From Paucibacter sp. DJ2R-2 (GTDB taxonomy: Bacteria > Pseudomonadota > Gammaproteobacteria > Burkholderiales > Burkholderiaceae_C), in contig NZ_JAJIRT010000004.1 of the NCBI RefSeq assembly GCF_025717675.1, forward strand, positions 124,001-188,000: 64,000 nucleotides of DNA. Reading direction: 5' to 3'. Positions 8,189 to 16,898 of this stretch are shown here, in pieces; the stretch's first letter is position 1; each line of letters begins with the position of its first letter. The notes under the pieces were generated by a model, which saw only the letters and a list, made by a program, of their open reading frames with translations, was not told where the DNA came from and ran no database searches. Both the position numbers and the translations under genes were made by a program.

Positions 8189-9949
8189 TCAGACGCCGCT
8201 GTGCAGCATGCCCAGGGTGCGTGCACGTGTCACCGCATGGCGGCGCGAACCGGCGGCCAGCTTGCCGTACAGGCCCTTGAGGTGCCATTTCACCGTCTCG
8301 GTGCTGACCCCCAGGGACTGGGCAATTTCCTTGTTCGAGTAGTTGCGCGCCAGCAGTTGCAGGATCTGGCTTTCCTTGGGCGTCAGCGCCTCGCTCGACG
8401 CCGCGGGGCTGAGCAAGCGCGGTGCCAGGCTCGGCTCCGCTGGCGTGGCTTGCGGGCTCAGGCTGCGGTAGCCGAGCAGGTGCAGCATGGTGCGCGGGTT
8501 CTTCAGCTTCATGGCGTCGCCCTGCTCATGGGCCAGGCGCGCCATGCGCGAGTAGGAATAGGCTTGCGCCATTTCGTCGGCCTCGGCCCAGGCATCGGCC
8601 AGATAGTCCAGCAAGGCCGGCGGAGGCTTCCAACCGGCGATGTTCAAGCCCCGGTTGAGCGCGGTCTGGGCGTAATGGATGGGCGCGCTGGGCGCCGTCA
8701 TGCCCGGCGGGGGCGGCAGGCGGGCGCCGCTGTGGCGGTGCACCTCGGCCAGGGCCTCGGCGAGATCCACCGCCAGGGCCGAATAACCGAAGCGCTCGAT
8801 CAGCTCCTGGGCCTCGGCAATGGCGGCCAAGGCCGCCTCGGTGCCGCCCAGCTGCGCCAAGGCGCGGGCCTGACGCACCAGATTGAGGGCCAGATTGACA
8901 TTGGACTGGGCCGCACGGTAGAGCGCGATGCCCTCTTTCATCACCTCGATGGCTGCCGGCGCCTGGCCCTGAGCCAGCAGGGTCAGGGCCAGCTCGCTGC
9001 AGGCGAAGGCCTTGGCTGTGCCGGGCGGCGCCACCCGCAGCAAGGCCAGCGCTTCGTTGAGCACGGACTGACTTTCCTCAAAGCGACCCAGGTGGCGCAA
9101 GACGCGGCCGATCTGGGTCTGGCTGGTGCCCATCAGCACCGGCCACCCGGTGCGCGCGGCCAGCTCGGCCGCCTGCTCGAAGCAGCTGCCGGCATTGTTG
9201 AGGTCGCCCAACTCGAGCCAGGCATTGCCGGCATTCATGGTGATGATGCAAACGAAACGGCGCATGCCCATGCTGCGGGCCAACTCGGCGGCGCGCAGAA
9301 ACAGGCCGGCAGCCGTGGCGGGCTCGCGCAGGCAGAGCGGAAAAGCCTGGGCCGCCAGTTGCCAGGCTTCGCTGGCCGGGCCGCCGCTCGCAACGGCGGA
9401 ACCCAGGCCTAGGTCTTGCTGGCGCGCCAGGTCCTGGTGGGTCTGGCTGAGGCTGAACTCGCTGCAGGCAACTCCGCGCGCGATGCCGGCTCGTTGGGGG
9501 TCGCCACTGGCCGCGGACTGGATCTCGGCCTCGCGCAAGGCCTGCAGCTCGCGGCTGCGTTCGCCAGTGGCTTTCGCCAAGGCCGCTTCGACCAGGCAGG
9601 CGTCACAGGCGGCGGCCGGGTCCGGCGCCAGCCGCAGCTGGGCACGAGCACGCGCGAGTTGAGCCTCGGCCTCGTCCAAGCGGCAGAAATGCACGGCGAT
9701 TTCACCGGCCGCCAGCGCCAACCTCAAGGCCAGGCCGGCCGCCTCTTGTGCGCTCAAGGGCCGGCCCGCGGCCTCGAAGATGGCCTGACGACGCTCACAT
9801 TCAGCAATCAGCTTGAGCGCACGCAGGCTGTCGCGCTGGCGCAAATGCCAAGCCAGGGCGGCCACCAGCTGCAGGCGCTCCACCCCGGTGGCTTCTTCGA
9901 GCGCCAGTTCCAGCCGCGCCAGTTCGTCGTCGCACAGCTCGTACTTCAT
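8189..9949 (-). CDS. LuxR-family transcriptional regulator with TPR-like repeats
   Basis: The 586-residue protein has a C-terminal LuxR/NarL HTH (LTPKESQILQLLARNYSNKEIA, followed by STETVKWHLKGLYGKL) in the last 65 residues. The preceding 500 residues are alpha-helical and contain TPR-like repeats, for example around AGSCFEQAAELAART. There is no Walker A motif, so it is not a complete MalT/LAL-type ATPase regulator; it resembles only their TPR and HTH parts. The TPR region probably binds a partner or ligand. Its neighbours are a PEP-CTERM gene downstream and, divergently, the exported metalloprotease unit. Both are plausible targets, but nothing in the sequence proves this. Confidence 0.87.
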   Translation of the reverse strand: MKYELCDDELARLELALEEATGVERLQLVAALAWHLRQRDSLRALKLIAECERRQAIFEAAGRPLSAQEAAGLALRLALAAGEIAVHFCRLDEAEAQLARARAQLRLAPDPAAACDACLVEAALAKATGERSRELQALREAEIQSAASGDPQRAGIARGVACSEFSLSQTHQDLARQQDLGLGSAVASGGPASEAWQLAAQAFPLCLREPATAAGLFLRAAELARSMGMRRFVCIITMNAGNAWLELGDLNNAGSCFEQAAELAARTGWPVLMGTSQTQIGRVLRHLGRFEESQSVLNEALALLRVAPPGTAKAFACSELALTLLAQGQAPAAIEVMKEGIALYRAAQSNVNLALNLVRQARALAQLGGTEAALAAIAEAQELIERFGYSALAVDLAEALAEVHRHSGARLPPPPGMTAPSAPIHYAQTALNRGLNIAGWKPPPALLDYLADAWAEADEMAQAYSYSRMARLAHEQGDAMKLKNPRTMLHLLGYRSLSPQATPAEPSLAPRLLSPAASSEALTPKESQILQLLARNYSNKEIAQSLGVSTETVKWHLKGLYGKLAAGSRRHAVTRARTLGMLHSGV

Positions 9950-10226
9950 GCCGCGAGTCTAGAGGCTGAGCAAGGCCGTCCGACTCAGGCAAAGCCCATG
10001 GCCCCTCGAAACACGGGGGTCCCAATGGCGCGGAAACACCCCATTCACGCACCAGCCTGGTGCCTGCGGCCACAGGTTTTCCCGGGGGGGTGGCCGCGCC
10101 ACCTCCACCCGCGGCGGGGGGGGTGATGGCGCGAGGGGCTGGCTAAGGTGAAGGCCATGTTCTGAGAGGTGCCCGCCGCCGGCTCAGAACGCCACGAAAT
10201 TCAGACCCATCAAGGAGTGTTGACCC
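9950..10226. promoter_or_regulatory. Divergent upstream region with G-tracts before the metalloprotease unit
   Basis: The 277 bp between the LuxR gene and the exported-protein gene have no coding frame I can support. Two homopolymer runs stand out: seven G at 10084-10090 and eight G at 10116-10123. The stretch between them is GC-rich and can fold. The downstream gene has a clear AAGGAG ribosome site at about 10215. I cannot place a promoter with confidence. Confidence 0.4.
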
Positions 10227-10865
10227 ATGAAACATGAACACCTGGCCGGGAGTGCGCGCATCGGCGCTGGCCTGGCCCTGCTGAGCGCCCTGCTGGCGCC
10301 CCAGGCACAAGCCACCCAGCTGCCGCCGCAGAACCTGGCCCAACTGATCGCCCGCGCCGATGTCATCGTCAGCGGCCAGGTCACGGCGCTGAAGGACGGC
10401 ATCCAAGACGGCCTGCCCTACACCGAGATCACGCTCAAGGTCAGCAGCAGCGCCAAGAAATCGCTGGAGGCCAAGAGCAACTACACGATCCGCCAGTACG
10501 GCCTGCTGCGCGCGCGCAAGCTCGACGACGGCCGCTACCTGCTGCCCGCCAAGATCGAGGGCATGCCCAACTGGCAGGTCGGCGAACGGGTGATGGCCTT
10601 CATGAACAAGCCGGCGGCCCGCTCGGGCTTCAGCACCCCCGTGGGCCTGGCCCAGGGCAAGCTGACCATCACCGGCAACAAGGTCAGCAACGGCTTCAAC
10701 AACGTCGGCCTGTTCGAGGGCATGGTGGTGACACCGGGCCTGCTGCGCCGCAATGAAGCCCGCATGCTGGAAAACCGCGCCGGTGGTGTGGACCTGAACA
10801 CCTTGCAAGGGCTGGTGCAACGCAGCCTCAAGAACAACTGGCTGGCCACGGGAGCAATGCGCTGA
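10227..10865 (+). CDS. Exported protein, probable partner of the downstream metalloprotease
   Basis: The 212-residue protein starts at an ATG preceded by AAGGAG and has a signal peptide ending near PQAQA (residues 22-26). The mature part begins with an ADVIVSGQV pattern, continues with PYTEITLKV and ends in a beta-rich region with GERVMAFM. From memory, small secreted proteins with this ADVIV...GxV...YTxxTLxV pattern are encoded beside matrixin-like metalloproteases in several phyla; their function is not known to me. The stop codon overlaps the ATG of the protease gene by one base (TGATG), so translation is probably coupled. An inhibitor, chaperone or secretion partner role is possible, but this is inference only. 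Confidence 0.75.
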   Translation: MKHEHLAGSARIGAGLALLSALLAPQAQATQLPPQNLAQLIARADVIVSGQVTALKDGIQDGLPYTEITLKVSSSAKKSLEAKSNYTIRQYGLLRARKLDDGRYLLPAKIEGMPNWQVGERVMAFMNKPAARSGFSTPVGLAQGKLTITGNKVSNGFNNVGLFEGMVVTPGLLRRNEARMLENRAGGVDLNTLQGLVQRSLKNNWLATGAMR

Positions 10866-13447
10866 TGAACACCCACTTCAAGACCACGCTGCTGGCCGGC
10901 CTGCTGCTGGCCGCCGCCAGCGCCCAGGCCGCCGGCCCGCTCTACCTGAACGACAAGCCGGGCAACCCTCAGCCCTTGCGCTGGGACACCACCCAAGGTC
11001 CGATCAAGGTCTACACCGATGTCGGCGTGTTCACCCGCAAGAACGACGGCAGCGTGTTCCTCAGCGCCGAGCAGGCCAACGCCATCACCGCGTTCGCGCT
11101 CAAGCAATGGAGCTCGGTCGCCACCTCGACTTGGCGCGCCCAGACCGACCCGGCGCAGTTCACCCCCTTCACCGCCGTGCCCAGCATCGGTCGCGACGTC
11201 AATGACGCCGCCAGCGCCCAGTTGGTCTATGGCCAGTACAACCAGGGCGGCTTCTACGTCATCTACGACGAAGACGGCCGCGTGCTGGAGGAATTCTTCG
11301 GTGTGCCGCGTGACCAGGTGCTGGGCATCGCCATGCCCGAGTTCGCCGAGGACCGCGACGGCGACGGCTACCCCGAGACCATCGTCAAGGCCACCGCCCT
11401 GATGAATGGCTGGATGGTCGGCCACGAAAGCCCGCCCGTCGGCCAACGCTCGGCACCGCCGGCTGACGTCAACGGGGCGCGTTATGCCGGCGTCTTCACA
11501 CACGAGTTTGGCCACGCCATCAACCTGTCGCACTCGCAGGTCAACGGTCAGCTGGCTTTCATGAGCCAGCCCGGCTACGGCCGCGACCTCTACCCCGGCG
11601 TGCCCGGCTGTGTGGCACCGGTGCACCATTGGCTCTACGGCCCGGCCGCCAGCCATATCGACCCCAAGCAGGTCGAGACCATGTTCCCCTTCATCGACCC
11701 GCAAAGCGTGGCCAAGGGCCGCTCGATCGGCCAGGAGATGAGCACGGTGGACCGCGCGGACGACATTGCCGGCATCTCCAACCTCTACCCCACAGCCGAC
11801 TATCAGGCCCGCACCGGCTCCATCGCCGGCAGCTTGCTGCTCAAGGACGGCAAGACCGGCTTCAGCGGCATCAACGTCGTCGCCCGCAATGTGCGCGACC
11901 CGCTCGGTGACGCGGTCTCGGCCATGTCGGGCGACCAGAGCCAGGGCAAGCTGGGCCCGGACGGACGCTTCCGCATCAACAACCTGAAACCGGGCGAGCG
12001 CTACCAGCTCTACATTGAGGAAATCAGCGGCGGCGGCTACCCGACCCGCCCGGCCATGCTCTTGTCCCAGGCCGAATACTGGAACAGCGGCGAGAGCCAT
12101 GACCCGAAGCTGGACTCGCCCTGCCTGGCCGGCGCTATTGAGGTGCAGGCCGGCACGGTCAGCCCGGCCGACATCGTCTTCAACGGCCACCGCGACGGCG
12201 TGCAGTACGACTTCATCGGCGGTGTCTTCCTGAGCAGCATGTCGGCCGACGGCCAGCGCGCCGGTGGCGCCTACGGCTTCGGCTACCCGCTGTACTGGGA
12301 CGCCAAAGAGGGCATTCAGCTGTTCCCGGAGAGCCTGGACCTGCTGTCTTCTTCGAGCAGCAATATGTCCAGCGATGGCCGCAAGATGCTGGTGGAGGCC
12401 AATTTCGACGGCATCGTTCACACCGACCCCGATGGCTACAGCTACACCATCAAGCAGATGGCGCTCTGGGACTTCGACACCGGCCAGGCCAGCCCCATGG
12501 GCGCACTCAGCGATGAGTGCGGCCTGGGCGGCGCCGCCGGCGTGACCAGCAGCTATGGCTTCGGCATGAACGCCAACGGCACCGCCGCCGTGGGCTACAG
12601 CGGCCATAAGAATGCCGATGGCAGCTGCGTCATGCACGACTGGGACACCGACCTGGGTTTGCAGGTCGTGCCCTACCGTTGGACGGCCGCAGGTGGCGGC
12701 AAGGCCCTGAAACTGGACGGCCTGGACCTGCGCGGCCTGCCCTGGATGCGCGCCAACGCCGTCTCCGGCGACGGCCTCGTGGTGGTGGGCACGGCCAACT
12801 ACACCCGCGCCATTGGCTGGGTGGGCGACGCCAATCCGGTGGACCTGAGCGCCCTGACCGGCGCGATCAGCGCCGATGCGGTCAACTTCGACGGCAGCCG
12901 CGTGCCCCTGGCCACGGCCCAGGGCATGCTGATGTGGAACGCCCTCAAGGGCACCGGCCCAGATGCCTTCACGCCGCGCAGCAGCCCCAAGTACTGCATC
13001 GACATGCCCTTCATCAGCTGGGACGGCATCGACCACTGCGCGGTCGACGGCGCGGCCTGGGTGGAAGCCAATGCCGGCACACCGCAGCTCAACATCAGTG
13101 CCATCAGCGCCGACGGCCGCGTGGTGCTGGCCCGGGCCGGTGACTTCTTCACCATGTTCGCCGGCTTCATGTGGGTGGAGGACATCGGCTGGATCGGCCT
13201 GAACGACTTCCTGAAGAAGCAGGGCGTGGTCGAAGCAGACAAATACGGCCTGGAAAACCCGATCGCCCTCAGCGGCGGCGGGCAGGTGCTGATGGGCGGA
13301 CTGACCGGCGCGCAAGCAACCTGGCGCGTCGATCTGAGCACCGTCTATGTTTGCAAGAACGGCCAGTCAAGCGCCGTCGCTTTCCCGGCCGGATTGAGCG
13401 ACCCCATCAAAGCCGGCGCCAAGCTCGGCCGCTGCGAGAACCTCTGA
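10865..13447 (+). CDS. Secreted zinc metalloprotease with HAF-like extracellular repeats
   Basis: The 860-residue protein has a signal peptide (residues 1-22). The metzincin zinc motif HEFGHAINLSH is at H213-E214-H217-H223, typical of matrixin-like proteases. A calcium-type DRDGDGYPE segment lies just before it (residues about 163-171). A carboxypeptidase-regulatory-like beta domain follows near residues 325-440 (GSIAGSLLLKDGKTGFSGINVVARNV). The C-terminal half has spaced repeats of the type SADG/SSDG + RxxG + W/LWD. These resemble HAF-family extracellular repeats, at about residues 458, 497, 633 and 746. There is no PEP-CTERM or other anchor. It is coupled to the exported protein before it and lies 41 bp ahead of a PEP-CTERM gene. 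It probably cleaves extracellular protein; the substrate is unknown. Confidence 0.88.
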   Translation: MNTHFKTTLLAGLLLAAASAQAAGPLYLNDKPGNPQPLRWDTTQGPIKVYTDVGVFTRKNDGSVFLSAEQANAITAFALKQWSSVATSTWRAQTDPAQFTPFTAVPSIGRDVNDAASAQLVYGQYNQGGFYVIYDEDGRVLEEFFGVPRDQVLGIAMPEFAEDRDGDGYPETIVKATALMNGWMVGHESPPVGQRSAPPADVNGARYAGVFTHEFGHAINLSHSQVNGQLAFMSQPGYGRDLYPGVPGCVAPVHHWLYGPAASHIDPKQVETMFPFIDPQSVAKGRSIGQEMSTVDRADDIAGISNLYPTADYQARTGSIAGSLLLKDGKTGFSGINVVARNVRDPLGDAVSAMSGDQSQGKLGPDGRFRINNLKPGERYQLYIEEISGGGYPTRPAMLLSQAEYWNSGESHDPKLDSPCLAGAIEVQAGTVSPADIVFNGHRDGVQYDFIGGVFLSSMSADGQRAGGAYGFGYPLYWDAKEGIQLFPESLDLLSSSSSNMSSDGRKMLVEANFDGIVHTDPDGYSYTIKQMALWDFDTGQASPMGALSDECGLGGAAGVTSSYGFGMNANGTAAVGYSGHKNADGSCVMHDWDTDLGLQVVPYRWTAAGGGKALKLDGLDLRGLPWMRANAVSGDGLVVVGTANYTRAIGWVGDANPVDLSALTGAISADAVNFDGSRVPLATAQGMLMWNALKGTGPDAFTPRSSPKYCIDMPFISWDGIDHCAVDGAAWVEANAGTPQLNISAISADGRVVLARAGDFFTMFAGFMWVEDIGWIGLNDFLKKQGVVEADKYGLENPIALSGGGQVLMGGLTGAQATWRVDLSTVYVCKNGQSSAVAFPAGLSDPIKAGAKLGRCENL

Positions 13448-13488
13448 CCCTGTGACGAGGCGCTGCCTCGTCCCTACCGGAAACCCCT

Positions 13489-14211
13489 ATGAAACTGCGC
13501 AATTCCTTCCCCCTCCACGCCCTGGCCCTGGCGGCCTTGCTGGGCAGTGCCGCTGCAGCGCACGCCGAGATGACCTTCTACAGCTCGCAAGCCTCATTCC
13601 AGGCCGCCATCTCGGCGCCGGTGGTGGACCGCTTCGACGACCTCTTCTGGGCCCAGGGCCCGGGCTCGCTGTACCGCGAGCCGGGCGCCGGCTACGGCTA
13701 TGTGGTCAATGCGCTGAAGTTCGACGGCAGCGACTACTCGAGCTTCTACAACGCCGGCAGCGATGCCGATGTCTGGCTGTCCACCGACCAGGCCACCGAC
13801 GTCATCAGCTTTGACTTCAACTACACGGACAAGGTCTACGGCGTCGGCGGCTTTTTCTTCGGCACCGACGCCCTGGGCGTCTTTCAGCCGGGCCAGAGCA
13901 TCAAGCTGAACGCCCTGGACGCCGACGGCGTCGAACAGGTGGTCTTCATCGAAAACGCCCAACCGGGCACCTTCTACGGCTTTGCCTCGACCAGCCAGAT
14001 TCGCTACTTCGAGATCAGCGCCGTGCAGCCGGCCGGTGGCCTGACCTGGGTGGCGGCCAATGACCTGGTGCTGGGCACGGTGGCGGCGGTGCCGGAGCCC
14101 AGCAGCGGCGCCCTGCTGCTGGGCGGGCTTGGGCTGCTGGGCTGCGGCGCCGCCCGGCGTTCGACAAAGGCGAAACCCAGGGCTGAGAACCCGAGAAATC
14201 CGCAAAACTGA
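13489..14211 (+). CDS. PEP-CTERM sorting domain protein
   Basis: The 240-residue protein has a signal peptide (ALALAALLGSAAAAHA) and a PEP-CTERM signal, VPEPSS plus hydrophobic helix GALLLGGLGLLG, then basic residues. Unusually, about 16 further polar residues follow the AARR cluster; PEP-CTERM proteins normally end within a few residues of it. The central region is beta-rich (VISFDFNYTDKVYGVGGFFFG) and resembles the beta-sandwich proteins common in this class. It is 41 bp downstream of the metalloprotease gene and shares its operon. A strong terminator-like hairpin lies after it. Confidence 0.87.
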   Translation: MKLRNSFPLHALALAALLGSAAAAHAEMTFYSSQASFQAAISAPVVDRFDDLFWAQGPGSLYREPGAGYGYVVNALKFDGSDYSSFYNAGSDADVWLSTDQATDVISFDFNYTDKVYGVGGFFFGTDALGVFQPGQSIKLNALDADGVEQVVFIENAQPGTFYGFASTSQIRYFEISAVQPAGGLTWVAANDLVLGTVAAVPEPSSGALLLGGLGLLGCGAARRSTKAKPRAENPRNPQN

Positions 14212-14266
14212 CAAACCGCTGCCAAGGGGCTGCGCCAGCGCAGCCCCCCTTGGAATGAGCACTTCG

Positions 14267-14312
14267 AGGCCGCCTGAACCTGCGTGAACAAGCGCACGGC
14301 AGGCGGCCTTTT
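14267..14312 (+). terminator. Rho-independent terminator after the metalloprotease/PEP-CTERM operon
   Basis: A ten-base perfect stem (AGGCCGCCTG at 14267-14276 with CAGGCGGCCT at 14300-14309) closes a 23-base loop that has its own TGCG/CGCA pairing, followed by TTTC. A second, bulged hairpin (CCAAGGGG...CCCCTTGG, 14222-14253) precedes it. Confidence 0.7.
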
Positions 14313-14386
14313 CAATTGATAAAGCTAGTTTTTATCATTTCTATTATTTAAAGTGGAGTCCTGTACCGCAAACCGAGGACGTCGAC
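14312..14386 (+). promoter_or_regulatory. AT-rich promoter region of the chemotaxis operon
   Basis: This short AT-rich stretch between the terminator and cheW holds TCAATTGA (14312-14319) and TTATCATTT (14332-14340). Both words also occur upstream of the signalling operons at 2817-2836. No convincing sigma-28 promoter was found. The placement is inferred from composition and context. Confidence 0.45.
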
Positions 14387-14935
14387 ATGAGCGCGCTCCA
14401 AGTGATACCCGATCCCAGCGACCACGCGCTGTCCCCCGTGCGTGAGCGCCTCGACACGGGTCGCAGCCAGGAGTTCTTGAGCTGCCAGTTGGGCGGCGTG
14501 TCCTACGGCATCCCGCTGCGCTGCGTGCAGGAAATCCGCTCCTACGAAGCCCCCACGCAGATCGCCAACGCGCCGGCCTGGGTCAAGGGCATCGTCGATC
14601 TGCGCGGCGTGATCGTGCCCATCGTCGATCTGCGCATGAGCTTCGGCCTGCCCCAGGTGAACTACGACGCGCTGACCGTGACCGTGGTGCTGCACATGCG
14701 CGAGCGGGTGATCGGCGTGGTGGTCGACTCGGTCAGCGATGTGCTGGCCCTGAGCGGCCCACAGATCAAGCCCGCGCCCAGCTTCAGCCACGCACTGGAC
14801 GCCAGCTACATCGCCGGCATCGGCACGCCAGACGCCGAGGACACACAGCGCATGCTGATCTTGCTGGACATCGAACGCCTGCTCGGTGGCGCCGCCATGG
14901 GCCTGCTGCCCGCCGACCTGCTGCCGCTGAACTGA
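14387..14935 (+). CDS. cheW: Chemotaxis coupling protein CheW
   Basis: The 182-residue protein is a CheW domain preceded by about 28 extra residues. Typical segments are visible: [41 protein letters not shown], and [11 protein letters not shown]. CheW links chemoreceptors to the histidine kinase CheA in the cytoplasmic receptor array. It is followed by two MCP genes on the same strand (gaps 74 and 98 bp), so this is a receptor-adaptor unit. CheA, CheR, CheB and CheY are not in the window. Expression probably starts in the AT-rich region at 14312-14386. Confidence 0.95.
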   Translation: MSALQVIPDPSDHALSPVRERLDTGRSQEFLSCQLGGVSYGIPLRCVQEIRSYEAPTQIANAPAWVKGIVDLRGVIVPIVDLRMSFGLPQVNYDALTVTVVLHMRERVIGVVVDSVSDVLALSGPQIKPAPSFSHALDASYIAGIGTPDAEDTQRMLILLDIERLLGGAAMGLLPADLLPLN

Positions 14936-15009
14936 GCCATGCCTCACGCCAAACACCCACTGCATCGCGCCTTCAACCCCATCTGCCACCATCAAGCCTG
15001 AATCACACC

Positions 15010-16800
15010 ATGAAGCTGATTGCCTCGCTGGGCATCACCCAGCGCCTCTACCTTGTATCCGCCGTGGTGTGCAGCAGCCTGGCCGCGGTGACGATTTACG
15101 CCTGGTCCAACTTGGGCTCGGTCACCGCCACCGCCCTGCAGACCGAGACCGTGCGCGTGCCACAGCTCTCGCGCATGAGCCAGATGGAGCTCAACTTGAC
15201 GCACGCCTCGCTGGAGCTGCGCCACGCCATCCTGGCGCCCACGCCCGCGGAGCAGGCCAAGGCCTTGACCGAAATCCAAGCCCGTCGCCAGCTGATCCAG
15301 GAAGAGCTGGATGGCTTTGAGCAGCACCTGAGCACCGAGAAGGGGCGACAGATGTTTGCCGGCCTGCCCACCAAGCTGCAAAGCTTCTGGCAAACCGCCG
15401 AACAAGACATTCGCATGCTTGAAGAGGGCCGCAAGGCCGATGCCTACGTGCATCTGACGGACCAAACCGTGCCCAAACGCAATGAAGTGCTGGCCGTGCT
15501 GGAGCCCTTGGTCAACTACCAGACCGAATTGCTGGTGCGCGATCTGCAAAGCGTGGAGACACGCACCGTGCAGATCGAGCGAGGGCTGGAGCTGCTGGTC
15601 GTCGGCAGCATTCTGCTGCTGCTGAGCTCCACCTTCCTGATCGGCCGGGCTTTGCGTCACCGACTTGGTCTGGCGCGGGCCGTGGCGGAACGCGTGCGCG
15701 ACGGCGACCTGACGCCACTCGGCGAAGACCCACGCCGCGATGAGTTCAGCCCCTTGCTGGCTGCGCTGCGGCAGATGCAGTCCGGCCTGTCAGACCTGGT
15801 CACTCAGGTGCGGGGCAGCTCGGAGAGCGTGGCCACAGCCAGCAGCGAGATTGCGCAGGGCAGTTTGGAACTGTCCAGCCGCACTGAAGAGCAAGCCAGC
15901 GCCCTGCAGCAAACGGCGGCCTCGATGGAGCAGTTGGGCGCCACCGTGCGCCAGAGCAGCGAGAGCGCCCAGCAAGCCAACCAACTGGCTCAAGGCGCCA
16001 GTCAGGTGGCCATCCAAGGCGGATATGTGGTGGGCCAGGTGGTCAGCACCATGAAGGACATCAACGAAGCCTCACAGCGCATCGCCGACATCATCGGTGT
16101 GATCGATGGCATTGCCTTCCAGACCAACATCCTGGCGCTGAACGCCGCCGTGGAATCGGCACGGGCCGGTGAACAGGGGCGAGGCTTTGCCGTGGTGGCC
16201 AGCGAAGTGCGCCATCTGGCACAGCGCAGCGCCGCGGCGGCCAAGGAAATCAAGAGCTTGATCACCGCCAGCGTCGAACGGGTGGAAAAGGGCTCGCAGC
16301 TGGTGGACGAAGCCGGTGCCACGATGGACGAAGTGGTGCGCGCCATCCAGCGCGTGACCAACATCATGGGCGAAATCAGCGCCGCCAGCGTCGAGCAAAA
16401 CGCTGGCATGAGCCAGATCAGCGACGCCGTCACACAAATGGACCTCACCACACAGCAGAACGCGGCCTTGGTGGAAGAAAGCGCAGCCGCAGCGGACAGC
16501 CTGCGCTCGCAAGCGGCTGGCCTGGTGCGGGCTGTGGGGGTGTTCCATCTGAGCGAGCAGGACTCGCCGAAGCCGGCGCTGGAGCAGGTGCGCAGGCTCA
16601 AGCCGGTGGCACAGCCCCCGGCTTTTGCGCCCAGCCCCGCCTCGAACGCCGCCTGGGCTGGACAAGAGCGTCGCGGCGCCGATCGCGCAAAGAATGTGGT
16701 TCGACCCAACTTCAAGGCCGCGCCGACGACGGCGTCGCGTGCCAGCACGCGCGTCGCCACCGCCACTGGCACGGACACCGATCAATGGCAGAGCTTCTGA
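15010..16800 (+). CDS. Methyl-accepting chemotaxis protein with C-terminal tether motif
   Basis: The 596-residue receptor has a first membrane helix at about residues 12-32, a four-helix-bundle periplasmic region (about 33-193), a second helix at about 194-214 and a HAMP domain. The methyl-accepting signalling domain contains the conserved hairpin tip [20 protein letters not shown]. After the signalling domain comes a roughly 75-residue Pro/Ala-rich flexible linker. It ends in QWQSF, which fits the W-x-x-F type pentapeptide that tethers CheR and CheB in receptors such as E. coli Tar (NWETF). The ligand is unknown. It is encoded between CheW and a second MCP. Confidence 0.95.
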   Translation: MKLIASLGITQRLYLVSAVVCSSLAAVTIYAWSNLGSVTATALQTETVRVPQLSRMSQMELNLTHASLELRHAILAPTPAEQAKALTEIQARRQLIQEELDGFEQHLSTEKGRQMFAGLPTKLQSFWQTAEQDIRMLEEGRKADAYVHLTDQTVPKRNEVLAVLEPLVNYQTELLVRDLQSVETRTVQIERGLELLVVGSILLLLSSTFLIGRALRHRLGLARAVAERVRDGDLTPLGEDPRRDEFSPLLAALRQMQSGLSDLVTQVRGSSESVATASSEIAQGSLELSSRTEEQASALQQTAASMEQLGATVRQSSESAQQANQLAQGASQVAIQGGYVVGQVVSTMKDINEASQRIADIIGVIDGIAFQTNILALNAAVESARAGEQGRGFAVVASEVRHLAQRSAAAAKEIKSLITASVERVEKGSQLVDEAGATMDEVVRAIQRVTNIMGEISAASVEQNAGMSQISDAVTQMDLTTQQNAALVEESAAAADSLRSQAAGLVRAVGVFHLSEQDSPKPALEQVRRLKPVAQPPAFAPSPASNAAWAGQERRGADRAKNVVRPNFKAAPTTASRASTRVATATGTDTDQWQSF

Positions 16801-16898
16801 TGCACGCCGCAGGCGCGCCAACAAGCCTGACCGAGCGATAGCGCACAGACCCACGCCGGCTGCCGCGCCAGCATTCGGGCTTCTTGAGGAGCTCGATG

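Noticed and set aside
8189-9949. Complete LAL/MalT-type ATPase regulator
   Set aside because: There is no Walker A or B motif; only the TPR-like and HTH parts are present.
10535-13315. 926-codon open frame on the minus strand opposite the metalloprotease gene
   Set aside because: It has no recognisable domain, signal or ribosome site; the opposite strand encodes a zinc protease with a signal peptide.
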